Shown here: positions 15,939 to 24,336 of the stretch, in pieces
Position numbering within the stretch: the first letter of the stretch is position 1
Layout: the number at the start of each line of letters is the position of its first letter
From: Deinococcus sp. QL22
GTDB taxonomy: Bacteria > Deinococcota > Deinococci > Deinococcales > Deinococcaceae
Assembly: GCF_023370075.1 (NCBI RefSeq)
Contig: NZ_CP097156.1
Location: 62,001 to 126,000 of the forward strand
Length of the DNA: 64,000 nt
Direction of reading: 5' to 3'
Translations under genes and position numbers: made by a program
Notes under the pieces: model-generated
The model's input: the letters and a program-made list of their open reading frames with translations, nothing else
Told to the model about the DNA's origin: nothing
Databases searched by the model: none

Positions 15939-16402
15939 GGCAAAACCTCCTGAAGGGTCAAAGTGAGCGAGTGGGACTGCGCCATCTCCTGCACGACGGT
16001 GAGGCGGCGCACACAGCCGCCCAGGCCGAACTCCCCATCTGTGTCGTCATGGATCACGCCCAGGGGGATGAACAGGCCGCGCTTCTGGCGCTGGGCCTGA
16101 CGCACCAGTTCGAGATTGGATTTGGGGCGGGTCAGCGAATCCAGCAGAAATTTGCAGGCGCCGACCTTGGAATCCACATCGAAGGGATACGGCGTCCAGA
16201 GCACCACGTCGATTTCCACGTAGCGCAACGGCGTGGCAGGGCGCTGGCCGGTCTTCGCCAGTTCATAGGCCAGCTTGCCGCAGAGGTGGTCTCGGCTTTT
16301 GGCGCGGGCGTGTTCGTTCGTGCGCAGCATTTCGTTCACGCTCATCAGGCGCACGCGGGGCAGGTGCAGGTGGATGCGGCGCAGTTCGGGCGTGGGGGTC
16401 AA
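15935..16402 (-). CDS. RusA-like Holliday junction resolvase
   Basis: 155 aa. RusA proteins share an acidic motif in the middle and a GV-DD motif later. Here PFDVDSKVGACKFLLDSL (about 75-92) and GVIHDDTDGEFG (about 115-126) match that plan, and the N-terminus has LPRVRLMSVNEMLRTNEHAR-type beta-helix. RusA cuts recombination and replication junctions; it sits in the replication-side operon. Divergent, so family call is moderate. Confidence 0.6.
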   Translation of the reverse strand: MTPTPELRRIHLHLPRVRLMSVNEMLRTNEHARAKSRDHLCGKLAYELAKTGQRPATPLRYVEIDVVLWTPYPFDVDSKVGACKFLLDSLTRPKSNLELVRQAQRQKRGLFIPLGVIHDDTDGEFGLGGCVRRLTVVQEMAQSHSLTLTLQEVLP

Positions 16403-16641
16403 TTCGACTCCTCGACGATCAGTGCGGCGGCGCGTTTGGCCTGCTCGACGTACTCGGGCTTCAGGGCCGTCAGCCCGTAGTTTCTGAGGGCTGCCTTGGT
16501 GATTTCGAGCGCGGCGAACTGCTGGGGATTCAGCCGGTGGGAGGCGGCGGGGCGCTCTGGGCGGGCCAGGGCGTAGATCAGTACCCCGTAGCCGACAAAC
16601 AACAGGAAAATAATCAGCAAGGCCAGATTATTGGGGTTCAA
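16399..16641 (-). CDS. Single-pass membrane protein
   Basis: 80 aa from a TTG start at 16641, set by GGAGG 6 bases upstream and a TTGA overlap with the preceding stop. Residues 5-25 are a hydrophobic segment (LALLIIFLLFVGYGVLIYAL); the rest is a helical, charged cytoplasmic tail. Function unknown; small phage membrane proteins here may affect lysis or superinfection. Confidence 0.65.
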   Translation of the reverse strand: MNPNNLALLIIFLLFVGYGVLIYALARPERPAASHRLNPQQFAALEITKAALRNYGLTALKPEYVEQAKRAAALIVEESN

Positions 16642-16937
16642 GGCATGCCTCCAAACGCGTCCAGAAAGGCCCGCTCGTGCCCGGCCAAGCTCGGTACCGG
16701 TAAGTCGTGCAGGTGGGTCAGCAGGGCGGTCAGGGCGGCGTGTTGTTCCGGCGTCAGGGGCAGCACCGATATTCGTAGTACTGGGCGCCCTACGTGGTGG
16801 GCGGGCAGCACAGGCAAGTCCTGTGAGGCCAAGTACCGGAGCTTTTTGCAGATGGCCGCCCGCTCGGCTTCCAACAGGTCGTCGGGCTGAGGCAGCAGCG
16901 CGCTGCGGGAGATCAGGGGCGGCAGGAGCGCGGTCAC
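16638..16937 (-). CDS. Unknown protein
   Basis: 99 aa, GTG start overlapping the upstream stop (GTGA). Helical, Leu- and His-rich (LTPEQHAALTALLTHLHDLP), with no motif I know. Chosen over the longer overlapping frame because start and stop overlaps link it to both neighbours. Confidence 0.6.
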   Translation of the reverse strand: MTALLPPLISRSALLPQPDDLLEAERAAICKKLRYLASQDLPVLPAHHVGRPVLRISVLPLTPEQHAALTALLTHLHDLPVPSLAGHERAFLDAFGGMP

Positions 16938-17065
16938 AGGTCACACCCGAAGCCCCGCAGGATGTCGTCCATAGCGACCGGGCGGGACGTGGGATGGGGG
17001 CGGGACGTGGGATGGGGGCGGGGCTTGACCGGACGGCAGAAGAGGCGGCGCAGGAAGGCGATCAC
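16934..17065 (-). CDS. 43-aa arginine/proline-rich peptide
   Basis: A short gene tied to both neighbours by GTGA overlaps (start GTG at 17065, stop at 16934). It begins MIAFLRRLF, a short amphipathic helix, then has a tandem RPHPTS repeat made by a direct DNA repeat, then DDILRGFGCDL. Coding status rests on the two overlaps. Confidence 0.5.
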   Translation of the reverse strand: MIAFLRRLFCRPVKPRPHPTSRPHPTSRPVAMDDILRGFGCDL

Positions 17066-17793
17066 TTGGGCTCCTCTGGAGTGGATTGGCGCTGCGTCTC
17101 CAGCGCCGCCACCAGTCCGGGCAAATGGTTGTGGTCTGGGCCGTGTTCGTTCAACCGCTCGCGGTGGTGGGTCAGGAGGTCAATCAGGGAGAGACCGGGG
17201 GGCGCGGCTGTCGGGCGTGGAGCGGCATAGAGGGGAAACAGCATCTTTCCCGGTTCAGGGCAGACCCATTCCACCTCCGGCGGCCAGGGCACAATCTTGG
17301 CCCGCTTGGGCCGCCAGCGGTGCCACTTGGCGGGCACGGGAGCATAGACGGCCTCCACCGCTTCAGCCAGCAGCACGCCGCCGGCGACGCCCAGCACCCG
17401 TCCAGTCACGCGGACGTGGAAGGTGACGGGATCGAGATCCAGCACCGCGCCTGCGGCTTGGAGTGCGATCACGAACGGTTTGTCGTCTGACACCGCAGGG
17501 CAAACCTTGACGCGAATTACCCCTTCACCCCGGTCAAGCTTGAGCAGCTGTCCGGTCACACGAACGCTGGAGCCGTTGGGGACACGGGCAGGCTTGACGT
17601 TTCGGCGTAGAGCAAACAACTCGCGCAGCGTGCCGTCTGGCCGGGTGCGTGGGTAAGCTCGAACCGTCACCCGCTGCGGGCCGGTCAGTTCCCAGCGGGT
17701 GCGAATGCTCAGACCTCCAACAATGATGCCGATGGGACCAGGCGTGGCCCAGCCGGTGACGGTGACAAGGGCGGAGTGGGGGAGGGGCTTCAC
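17062..17793 (-). CDS. Unknown protein with repeated beta-barrel-like units
   Basis: 243 aa from a GTG start at 17793 that overlaps the upstream stop. Two stretches look alike: VTVTGWATPGPIGI and HVRVTGRVLGVAGGV, each starting a beta-rich unit with VTG; a third, SVRVTGQLLKLDRGEGVI, lies between. This suggests tandem OB-like folds, perhaps a nucleic-acid binding protein. The C-terminus is helical. Inference only. Confidence 0.6.
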   Translation of the reverse strand: MKPLPHSALVTVTGWATPGPIGIIVGGLSIRTRWELTGPQRVTVRAYPRTRPDGTLRELFALRRNVKPARVPNGSSVRVTGQLLKLDRGEGVIRVKVCPAVSDDKPFVIALQAAGAVLDLDPVTFHVRVTGRVLGVAGGVLLAEAVEAVYAPVPAKWHRWRPKRAKIVPWPPEVEWVCPEPGKMLFPLYAAPRPTAAPPGLSLIDLLTHHRERLNEHGPDHNHLPGLVAALETQRQSTPEEPK

Positions 17794-18308
17794 AGCTGCT
17801 TCCTGAGTTCTTCGTGCCCTTGTGCAATGCGGGCCCGCTCTCGCTTTTCGAACGCCTCCAGCTCGGCTGACTGGCCCAGCCCGATCCGGAAGCGGTAGAT
17901 GGACAGGCCGACGCTGACGCCGTACCAGTGGGCTAAACCGCCTCGGCGCCCGAAGCTCCACCCGAAGTGGCTGAGGAATTCTTTCCAGCGCTGACCAGGC
18001 TGAGCATGCCTTGCCGCTCGCAGGCCTGCACGAAGTCCGAAATTCCGCTGGGAGGACCGGTCAGCAGTGGTGACGTTCCGTTTGCCTGGGTAAGTCCCAG
18101 CCCAGTGGACGCTGTTGATGGGCCAGTACCGCCGCTCGGTGCTCCGGACGCGTAGTGCTGCCGTAGCGAAGTGCGTGTCCAGTCCGTCATGGCTCCGTGC
18201 ACGTCTTTGCCCTGCAAGATCGCGCTGCAGCTCTGTCACCTGTTTCCGGAGGGCTTCGAGTTCTGTGGTAGAAATGAATTCAAACGTTTCCACGAGTTCA
18301 GGGCTCAT
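17790..18308 (-). CDS. Unknown protein with coiled-coil start
   Basis: 172 aa. The N-terminus (TTELEALRKQVTELQRDLAG) is a short coiled coil; the C-terminus (QSAELEAFEKRERARIAQGH) is helical; between them lies an aromatic stretch. Another frame is open over 17933-18217 but lacks links to the neighbours, whereas this frame overlaps both by 4 bases. Confidence 0.5.
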   Translation of the reverse strand: MSPELVETFEFISTTELEALRKQVTELQRDLAGQRRARSHDGLDTHFATAALRVRSTERRYWPINSVHWAGTYPGKRNVTTADRSSQRNFGLRAGLRAARHAQPGQRWKEFLSHFGWSFGRRGGLAHWYGVSVGLSIYRFRIGLGQSAELEAFEKRERARIAQGHEELRKQL

Positions 18309-18523
18309 CGCCGCCCGCCTTTGCGGAGGGCCGGATGCCCCTGCCGGTTGTACCTGGCCTGCTGGTGCTGATCCTGCTTGACCATCTGATCGAACTTCGC
18401 GTTCCGCACGATGTTCGCCAGGGCTTCTGGCCGGTAGGGGTACCCTGCTGCCGCCATGCCCCCCGCCTGCGTTTCGATGACCGCGACTTCCTGCTCGGTC
18501 AGGCCCTCTCTCCAGTCAGTCAT
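18305..18523 (-). CDS. Unknown 72-aa protein
   Basis: Begins MTDWREGLTEQEVAVIETQ, followed by basic, Gln-rich helices. Overlaps the genes on both sides. Not recognised. Confidence 0.55.
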   Translation of the reverse strand: MTDWREGLTEQEVAVIETQAGGMAAAGYPYRPEALANIVRNAKFDQMVKQDQHQQARYNRQGHPALRKGGRR

Positions 18524-18929
18524 CCTGTCTCCAGTCCAGCGCCACCTGCGCCTGCTCCGGCGTGATGCGGAGAATTCCTCCTTTCGCTAGTGCCGCCGAG
18601 ATGGCCTGGGCACGCGCAGAGGGCGGCTCAGAGTCTTTGGAGGTCAGCACTTCCACGACGTGCCAGACGTAGGGGCCACTCTGAAAGCTGCCGACGTGCC
18701 GCTCATGGGCCAGCAGGGTGTCTCCGGTGCCCGCCATGCGGAACACGCGCATTTCGGTGTCAAAGGGTTGAAACTGGGCGTGGCGCACCCACAGGCAGGC
18801 GACGCCGCCCTGCTCGCCCACCAGGACGGGCACGGCACCCGTAGGCAGGGTCAACGCTGTGGTGTGCCCCACTGGGCGCAGAACGTATTTGTAGATGGTC
18901 TCTGGGGGACACTCAGTGGTGTCAGTCAT
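18516..18929 (-). CDS. DUF7352-like phage protein
   Basis: 137 aa. The pattern IYKYVLRP, LPTGAVPVLVGEQ, VACLWVRHA, RMAGTGDTL and GPYVWHVVE is one I recall from a widespread family of small phage proteins (DUF7352 class) of unknown role. Residues 100-137 are an added helical tail. ATG start with AGGAGG. Confidence 0.65.
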   Translation of the reverse strand: MTDTTECPPETIYKYVLRPVGHTTALTLPTGAVPVLVGEQGGVACLWVRHAQFQPFDTEMRVFRMAGTGDTLLAHERHVGSFQSGPYVWHVVEVLTSKDSEPPSARAQAISAALAKGGILRITPEQAQVALDWRQDD

Positions 18930-18938
18930 GCAGACCTC

Positions 18939-19601
18939 CTATCGGGGAATGGGAAAACGGCGCTTGGGCTTTTTGCCCGGCGCAGGCTGGGGTTCAGGGG
19001 CCTCTTTGGTGAGACTCAGGGCCGGATGGGGGAGGAAGACAGGGCGGGCGTGACGATCAGCCGTGAAAAAGACCGGGCTGATCTTCAGAGCGGAGGAAGA
19101 GAAATACACTGGCGTGCCCTTCCGAAGGGCCCCAAGCGCTGGAGCTTGCTCGGTGGACTTGTCCGCAGCCGATGGCCAGATGATTGGGGCGGGCTCTTCC
19201 TCACGCTCCCGCAGCCACGCCGCGATTCGGATTGCCTCGGTGCGGGTCAGGGTCTCATCGCCGTGCCCATGTGACCGGAACGCCCATTTCAGGTCGTCCA
19301 CCCGGCCCCGCTCTTTGTACCAACTGCCCACCAGCAGACCAGAGAGGCCGTAGCCAAACCCATAGAACTCGTCGTATTCAGGGACGGCCACCACCAGCGC
19401 CCCGTAAGTACTGATGTCGTCGTTGCGGTAGTGCAGCGACTCCCGTCCGTCGCCGTCAGAGAAGGCGCGGCGGATTGAACTCACCAGGCCGCAGTTCCAG
19501 TTGTTGCCGCTGAAGGTCTCGTCTTTGAAGGCACATCCACGCGGGTCACCGAAATGGGCAGGCTGACGCTCTAGGCCGCAGTGTTCACAGGTGTCGGTCA
19601 T
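18939..19601 (-). CDS. Unknown protein with N-terminal zinc-like motif
   Basis: 220 aa. It begins CEHCGLERQPAHFGDPRGC, a possible zinc site (Cys5, Cys8, His15, Cys22 area), followed by an aromatic domain (YGALVVAVPEYDEFYGFGYG). The C-terminal 60 residues are proline- and lysine-rich and probably disordered. Not recognised. Confidence 0.55.
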   Translation of the reverse strand: MTDTCEHCGLERQPAHFGDPRGCAFKDETFSGNNWNCGLVSSIRRAFSDGDGRESLHYRNDDISTYGALVVAVPEYDEFYGFGYGLSGLLVGSWYKERGRVDDLKWAFRSHGHGDETLTRTEAIRIAAWLREREEEPAPIIWPSAADKSTEQAPALGALRKGTPVYFSSSALKISPVFFTADRHARPVFLPHPALSLTKEAPEPQPAPGKKPKRRFPIPR

Positions 19602-19837
19602 GGAATCACCCTTCTTAGGTCGTATTTGGGGTCAGCGTCCCCGATATGAAGCTCTTTCCCACCCGGCCCCTGCACGTACCAGACGGTGCCGCGCACCAAG
19701 CACCAGTGGGAGCGCATTAACGCAACTCCGCTGTAGCGCCCCGGCATGAAGCCCAACGCCTCGTTGTAGCCATCAGGAAGTTGAGGCACCGTAAAGGTCA
19801 CCTGCTCCCCGTCTTTCTGGGGCCGGAGATCGGTCAT
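19598..19837 (-). CDS. Unknown 79-aa beta-rich protein
   Basis: Sequence includes VTFTVPQLPDGYNEALGF and HWCLVRGTVWYVQGP. Overlaps both neighbours by 4 bases. No family recognised. Confidence 0.55.
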   Translation of the reverse strand: MTDLRPQKDGEQVTFTVPQLPDGYNEALGFMPGRYSGVALMRSHWCLVRGTVWYVQGPGGKELHIGDADPKYDLRRVIP

Positions 19838-20172
19838 GAGGAAGCCTCTTGAATGCCTTGCCCCGCGTCCCCGGCATGGAAGTGCAGCCCGTTCAGTTCT
19901 CGGCGCACGGCCTGCGCGGTCAACATCACCAACCTGGTGTCGGGGCTATCGGTCAGCACGCCCAGCGCCGCTTCGAGCACCTGCACCGCCCGCTCCAAGT
20001 GCCCGAAGTCACTGGCCCGCTCTAGCGCCTGAAAATCAGGTTCGCGCAGAATAACGAACGTAGCGCGCTTGAACTGCAAACGAGCGTAGGAGCGGGGCTC
20101 AATGGAGTCCAGGTGCTCACGGGGGCGGATGCGTAACGCCTCAAACGAGTCGAAGCTGGGGCCTGGCTTCAT
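19834..20172 (-). CDS. Unknown helical protein
   Basis: 112 aa from the ATG at 20172, which overlaps the upstream stop (ATGA). Helices such as LERAVQVLEAALGVLTDSPD suggest an all-alpha fold. Not recognised. Confidence 0.55.
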   Translation of the reverse strand: MKPGPSFDSFEALRIRPREHLDSIEPRSYARLQFKRATFVILREPDFQALERASDFGHLERAVQVLEAALGVLTDSPDTRLVMLTAQAVRRELNGLHFHAGDAGQGIQEASS

Positions 20173-20411
20173 CGCCGTACCCGGCACTGTTGCCGCAGTT
20201 CACGCAGAATGATCCGCTTCAGTCGGCGGCGCTGGCGCAGGCTGAGTGGGGGCCTGGGCGCAAGAATAATGGGCAGGCTGGCCCGCAAGCGGTGCACGGT
20301 AATGCGCCGGGTCAAGTCGTCCAGAAACTGATCAAGCTGGGCATTCAACTGAGACAGGGGCGCGTCCACTAGACCCTGCATAGCGGCATTGAATTCGCGC
20401 AGGGTGGTCAT
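20169..20411 (-). CDS. Unknown small basic protein
   Basis: 80 aa; acidic-neutral helix first, then a strongly basic C-terminus (RQRRRLKRIILRELRQQ) that could bind nucleic acid. Overlaps neighbours by 4 bases. Confidence 0.55.
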   Translation of the reverse strand: MTTLREFNAAMQGLVDAPLSQLNAQLDQFLDDLTRRITVHRLRASLPIILAPRPPLSLRQRRRLKRIILRELRQQCRVRR

Positions 20412-20812
20412 CGCCGCACCACACCCATGAGGCGGCCTCCCTCAGCCAAAGCACTCGCCAACTGTTCCAGGCCGCCTTGAGACAGACTGTTGAGATGCTG
20501 CTCGATTCGGAAGCGGGCGCGACTGGCCGTGAGCTGGGCGTCACGGGCCGCAAAAAAAGGATCGAGCGCCGCGTCCGGGGCCTTGCTCCCGAACATCTTC
20601 TGAAACTCGGCGTACTCAGCCTCTGTGAGCGCGACCTTGGCAACGGCGAGCATCCGCGTCAGGTGCACGGTCAGCTCCATGAGCAGCAGCACAGGCGCGG
20701 CGCCAATTTCATCGTGGTAGGGCGTCAATTTCTTCACCAACGCCTCAAACTGGGGCGGCAGGGCGTCCAGCTCAGCTTCGATTCGGGCTTCTATCGCTTT
20801 GGACACAGGCAC
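20408..20812 (-). CDS. Unknown helical protein
   Basis: 134 aa, all-alpha appearance (PVSKAIEARIEAELDALPPQ at the start). First gene of the overlapping run ending at 18.3 kb; the 79 bases upstream of it hold a GC-rich hairpin without a T-run and no gene. Confidence 0.55.
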   Translation of the reverse strand: MPVSKAIEARIEAELDALPPQFEALVKKLTPYHDEIGAAPVLLLMELTVHLTRMLAVAKVALTEAEYAEFQKMFGSKAPDAALDPFFAARDAQLTASRARFRIEQHLNSLSQGGLEQLASALAEGGRLMGVVRR

Positions 20813-20891
20813 TCCTTCACGGCAATGGGCAGCCCGCCGAGGCAGGGGGCCAAGGCGGGCAGGGGTGAAACGGATGGATTGTTAGGAGTGT

Positions 20892-21146
20892 TTAAGCACC
20901 AGGATTTCCTGAACTGATTAGCGAGAAATGATAACTAGAACCAGAGGGACGGACTTTGTGGCTGGACTCCACCACCAGAAACAGCCATCGTCCGGCTTCC
21001 GTTTTCAACAACACCTTTGCGTCCTCCCTGCTGGCCTTGAGCAACGCCGCCAAATCTTCTGGCGACAGATCGGCATTCGTCAGGGTAATTTTTTGTTCAG
21101 GAGGCGTCAGGCGTCCAACGCGAAATTCACCGGCAAGTTCTCGCAT
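20892..21146 (-). CDS. Unknown small protein
   Basis: 84 aa from the ATG at 21146 (AGGA 8 bases upstream); a second ATG lies 9 bases earlier. Contains LTNADLSPEDLAALLKASRE and RWLFLVVESS. No family recognised. Confidence 0.55.
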   Translation of the reverse strand: MRELAGEFRVGRLTPPEQKITLTNADLSPEDLAALLKASREDAKVLLKTEAGRWLFLVVESSHKVRPSGSSYHFSLISSGNPGA

Positions 21147-21251
21147 GCTTTCCATCCTATCCAGTCAGGGTCTTGAATTCTGTTGCAACGCTTCACTCAA
21201 GACGACGCATTGCTTGAGTCAAAGCCGAGTTTTCGACGGTTCATGAGAACG

Positions 21252-21665
21252 TCAGGCGCGGCGGGAAGGGGGCAACGCTTGGGCGGACGGCGAGAGCGCC
21301 CGAATCAGCGGGCTCAGGGTGACGTGACCAGGCAACACCGAGGCACTGACGTACACCCGGTAACTCTCGAAATGAGCTGCCTCATACGGCCACTCGATAA
21401 TGATCGACATCTGGGGCCGCATCAGTACAACCTCAAATCTACGGAACACCCTCTGAAGGTAAAAGGCCTGAAGCAACGACAGCAACGCCTGCACTGCACC
21501 CGGTTCCCCTGTTACTTCAAAACTGCCGTCAAGGTCAATGAACTCCGGGGAAGGCAAGGACAGGTGGTCAAGCTCCGACACAAAATCAGGTTCTGCCCGC
21601 TTCTGAGTGACCCTCAGATCCTTCGCCGAAAGTCTGAGCTTGCTGAGATCCACGCCCTCCGTCAT
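21252..21665 (-). CDS. Unknown protein
   Basis: 137 aa from an ATG overlapping the exonuclease-like gene stop (ATGA), so translated after it. Contains a beta-rich middle (FEVVLMRPQMSIIIEWPYE). Not recognised; cotranscribed with the exonuclease-like gene. Confidence 0.55.
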   Translation of the reverse strand: MTEGVDLSKLRLSAKDLRVTQKRAEPDFVSELDHLSLPSPEFIDLDGSFEVTGEPGAVQALLSLLQAFYLQRVFRRFEVVLMRPQMSIIIEWPYEAAHFESYRVYVSASVLPGHVTLSPLIRALSPSAQALPPSRRA

Positions 21666-22561
21666 TCCGGCCATTCCACGAAATCTTTCGGCACGTCAGC
21701 CACGGTCAATACAGGCCACTCACGGGTAGCCACTGCACTCACCAGGCGAGCCAGGGCCTGCGCGCCGCCGAGTGCCCGGTGGGTGGCCGCTTCCGGAGGG
21801 ACACCCATCTGACGGCACGCTCCGAGCAGCGACGCCCAGCGCCAGTCCCCGTGATAGTCCGACCAATCGCCGTGCAGCGGGCCAAACGCTTCCATCGCGC
21901 AACGCCATATGGGCGGGTTGTCCTGCGGAGGCAGCCCATGCGCCTCGTCCGAGGTCTTCAGGCGGGCCTGATCAAAGTCGGCGTTGAAGGCGACAATCCG
22001 CCGTCCGTCCAGCCAGGGCCGCAGCTGCTGGGCCACCTCTGTCCAGCTGGGGGCATCCGCGAGCTCCGCGTCACTCAGGTCATGCACGGCCTGCGCCTCT
22101 GGCTCCACCGGAATCGTGGGCCGGACGAGACTGTGAAACTGCATGTGCCCGTGCCGGTCCACCAGGGCAACCTCAATCACCTGTCCGGAGAGGCCAGTCG
22201 TCTCGGTGTCCAGGTACCCGGTCTGAGGGTCGTCATGCCAGAACCGGAAGCGCTTGACCGCGCGATCCACCGCGTGCTGGTACATCTTCAGGGCGTCCTG
22301 TTCAGCCTGGGCGCATGCAGCCTGTCGGCGGGCTTTCTCTGCCAACTTCCGGGTCTCGGTGGCCTGGAGACCTGCGGCCACCCGCATGGGATCGACTGGC
22401 CGCACCTGCGTCACGTCGTACAGCTCGCAGGTCAGATACCCCTTCCGGGTGCGATACCGATACTTGGCTACCGGTTGACCCACCGGCACCACGCCTAAAT
22501 TCTTCAGGCCGGTGCGGTGGTTGAGGCCGTCCGGAATCCGCTCGTGCACGGGCAGGGTCAT
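21662..22561 (-). CDS. DnaQ-like 3'-5' exonuclease, last acidic residue altered
   Basis: 299 aa. Residues 115-290 have the DEDDh plan: YLDTETTGL (Exo I, Asp118 and Glu120), FNADFD (Exo II, about 192-197) and HRALGG (Exo III, 261-266). In active members the last motif is HxAxxD; here Asp is replaced by Gly266, so catalysis may be weakened or an Asp elsewhere may substitute. The N-terminal 110 residues (VAKYRYRTRKGYL, helices) are an added domain. It may proofread, recombine or bind DNA ends near the replication gene. Confidence 0.75.
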   Translation of the reverse strand: MTLPVHERIPDGLNHRTGLKNLGVVPVGQPVAKYRYRTRKGYLTCELYDVTQVRPVDPMRVAAGLQATETRKLAEKARRQAACAQAEQDALKMYQHAVDRAVKRFRFWHDDPQTGYLDTETTGLSGQVIEVALVDRHGHMQFHSLVRPTIPVEPEAQAVHDLSDAELADAPSWTEVAQQLRPWLDGRRIVAFNADFDQARLKTSDEAHGLPPQDNPPIWRCAMEAFGPLHGDWSDYHGDWRWASLLGACRQMGVPPEAATHRALGGAQALARLVSAVATREWPVLTVADVPKDFVEWPE

Positions 22562-22770
22562 TTGGGTTCCTTGACCTTGAACGGCACCGCATCGGCTGTG
22601 GCGTACAACGCCGAGGTGCGCTCCATATTCGGCCCCCTAAAGCGGAACAGGGCGGCCACCAGTTGGCCCTCGGCGGGTTGCAGGCCTGCGGTTTCTAGGG
22701 CTTCAATAGTCGCGAGTTCAGGCGGATGCGTTTGCTGATAGGTGGGAATTTTCATCTTGCGTTTGGGCAT
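22558..22770 (-). CDS. Unknown small basic protein
   Basis: 70 aa beginning MPKRKMKIP, with GQLVAALFRFRGPN in the middle. It overlaps the exonuclease-like gene. Not recognised. Confidence 0.55.
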   Translation of the reverse strand: MPKRKMKIPTYQQTHPPELATIEALETAGLQPAEGQLVAALFRFRGPNMERTSALYATADAVPFKVKEPK

Positions 22771-22819
22771 GGGCGCGTCCTCTGCCCGCCTTGGCGCGGG
22801 CCAGAGCGGGCATGTGGGG

Positions 22820-24268
22820 TTAATCGGCAGCGTAAGCGGGGCGGCGGTACTTCAGGGTGATGTCCGTGACGCTCAGGGTGTCTTCGGTCTTGAGATGCAG
22901 CAGCGGCGTGCTGCCGGGGCGCTCCTGGACTTCCACCACATCGACCACCTGATTCGGGTTGGCCCTCAGCTCCCAGAGGCCGAGATATTTGGAAAAATCC
23001 ACGCGGGGCGCAGCTTCAACAGGTTCAGCGGGTTGCTCAACAGAAGCGCGGGCGGGTTCGTTCTTCACGTCGTAGGCGCGGCCCTGAGGCGCGGGGACGC
23101 TGAATGCTGCGCCCTCGATAATGGCCTGCGTGATCGGCGCACCGATCAGTCGGTCGAGCGCCAGGGTGCTGAATTTGGCGAACCCACCTGGGTTGCCCGC
23201 ATCCAGCTTGGCCGCCGCCGAAGCCAGCGTCAGTTCCTCATCGGTCAGGCGGGTAAGCAGGTCACGTGGGAGGCCGCCCGTCTGGGTGGCGGTAGCGAGC
23301 TGAGCCATCAGATGAGGCAGACGGCTCTTATGGCTGGCACTGAGTAGGGCGCGGAGTTGGGGCATGCGCTCGGGATCACGGGCAGGGCGAGCATTCAACA
23401 CAGTGCGAGGAATGGCCGCCAGTCCCAGAATCGCGTATTTCGGCGCCGGGCCGCCCGCCGGAACAGTTTCAGATGACGTGGTGCCATTCTCTGGCTTGCC
23501 TTGCTCCTGAGAGGAACCTGTAAAGAACTCGGGCAGGTCATCGCCGCCTTCCGGGTTTGAATGCTCTGCCGGGGTGGTGTTGGAGCCGTTAGGCGAAAAG
23601 GCAGCAGCGGCATCGCTGATCGGTGAACTGATGAGCGGGCTTTCCGGCTCCTGCGATGGTGCTTCAATTGAATTAACTTCAAAAGATTGAAGAACTTCAG
23701 TTGAAGTAACTTTGGGCACGCTGGGCGTGCTAGGTGGCACGCTGGGCGTGCTAGGGGGTAGCACGGTGGGCGTGCTAGGTAGCACGGTGGGCGTGCTAGG
23801 TAGCACGGTGGGCGTGCCACCTTTTGCCGCCTTTGCGTCAGCTTGCCGCTGCACTTGAGCCGCTTCAGTTGCCTCTTCAAGTGAGGCGCGTCGTGCTTTG
23901 AGCTCATCCAACCACTGGCGGCGAGGGGTCAGGGTGTAGACATTGGTGTCGTGCTCTTTCATGCCCTTTTTGCTGCGGTTCTGTTTAATAACCAAACCCG
24001 CGGTGACCAGTTCCTTCATGGCAAGCATGGCCTTGTTGCGCAAGGTTAACGGGCTGGCCTCAGGGCCGTTTGTGGCCCGAAAGCAGGCCTCGCCGATACT
24101 TTGATACGACGGGAAGATTTCCCCGTTTTTTCCTGCGCGGCGAACCAGGTGGGCGTACACCCGGAAAGCCCAGACACTGAGGGGGGCGTCATCCAATTCC
24201 CAGTGGATTTGAAAGGGGAGATCATCCCGGCTGTCTTCGACTTTGAACGTGTCTCGCTTGGTGCTCAC
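22820..24268 (-). CDS. Replication initiator, lambda O-like, with internal origin
   Basis: 482 aa, GTG start with GAGGAC upstream. Residues about 20-130 form a winged-helix domain of the kind found in phage and plasmid initiators (VWAFRVYAHLVRRAGKNGEI, FPSYQSIGEACF, LRNKAMLAMKEL, GLVIKQNR). Residues 150-185 are tandem TPTVLPS-type repeats encoded by the DNA iterons. Residues 190-290 are Ser/Pro/Glu-rich linker; the C-terminal 190 residues are helical then beta, and may contact a helicase or loader. The N-terminal domain probably binds the iterons. Confidence 0.75.
   Translation of the reverse strand: MSTKRDTFKVEDSRDDLPFQIHWELDDAPLSVWAFRVYAHLVRRAGKNGEIFPSYQSIGEACFRATNGPEASPLTLRNKAMLAMKELVTAGLVIKQNRSKKGMKEHDTNVYTLTPRRQWLDELKARRASLEEATEAAQVQRQADAKAAKGGTPTVLPSTPTVLPSTPTVLPPSTPSVPPSTPSVPKVTSTEVLQSFEVNSIEAPSQEPESPLISSPISDAAAAFSPNGSNTTPAEHSNPEGGDDLPEFFTGSSQEQGKPENGTTSSETVPAGGPAPKYAILGLAAIPRTVLNARPARDPERMPQLRALLSASHKSRLPHLMAQLATATQTGGLPRDLLTRLTDEELTLASAAAKLDAGNPGGFAKFSTLALDRLIGAPITQAIIEGAAFSVPAPQGRAYDVKNEPARASVEQPAEPVEAAPRVDFSKYLGLWELRANPNQVVDVVEVQERPGSTPLLHLKTEDTLSVTDITLKYRRPAYAAD
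23660..23822. other. Putative replication origin (iterons plus AT-rich region)
   Basis: Five repeats lie at 23715-23735, 23736-23759, 23760-23780, 23781-23801 and 23802-23822. Each has the dyad AGCACG-N5-CGTGCT (or close) and the spacing is 21 bp, with one of 24. They abut an AT-rich stretch (about 23664-23714) in otherwise GC-rich DNA, which itself contains CTTCAA/TTGAAG inverted repeats. The order along the gene (N-terminus, iterons, AT-rich) is that of lambda ori inside gene O. Confidence 0.75.
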
Positions 24269-24336
24269 TGTGGTGTCCTCAGGGCCGAAAATTGAGGGCC
24301 TCCCTTCACAGGGGGTAGATCAACGCTCTGGATACG

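Noticed and set aside
17933..18217. Alternative frame inside the 17790-18308 gene
   Set aside because: Gly/Ser/Thr-rich and not linked by start-stop overlap to its neighbours, whereas the chosen frame is on both sides. A frameshift cannot be fully excluded.
20831..20860. GC-rich hairpin GCCCGCC/GGCGGGC as a terminator
   Set aside because: No T-run on either strand; similar stems recur at about 22775-22805, so not called.
23715..23822. Regular repeats that could suggest a CRISPR array
   Set aside because: Repeats are directly adjacent without spacers, are only 21-24 bp, and lie inside a coding sequence. They fit origin iterons.
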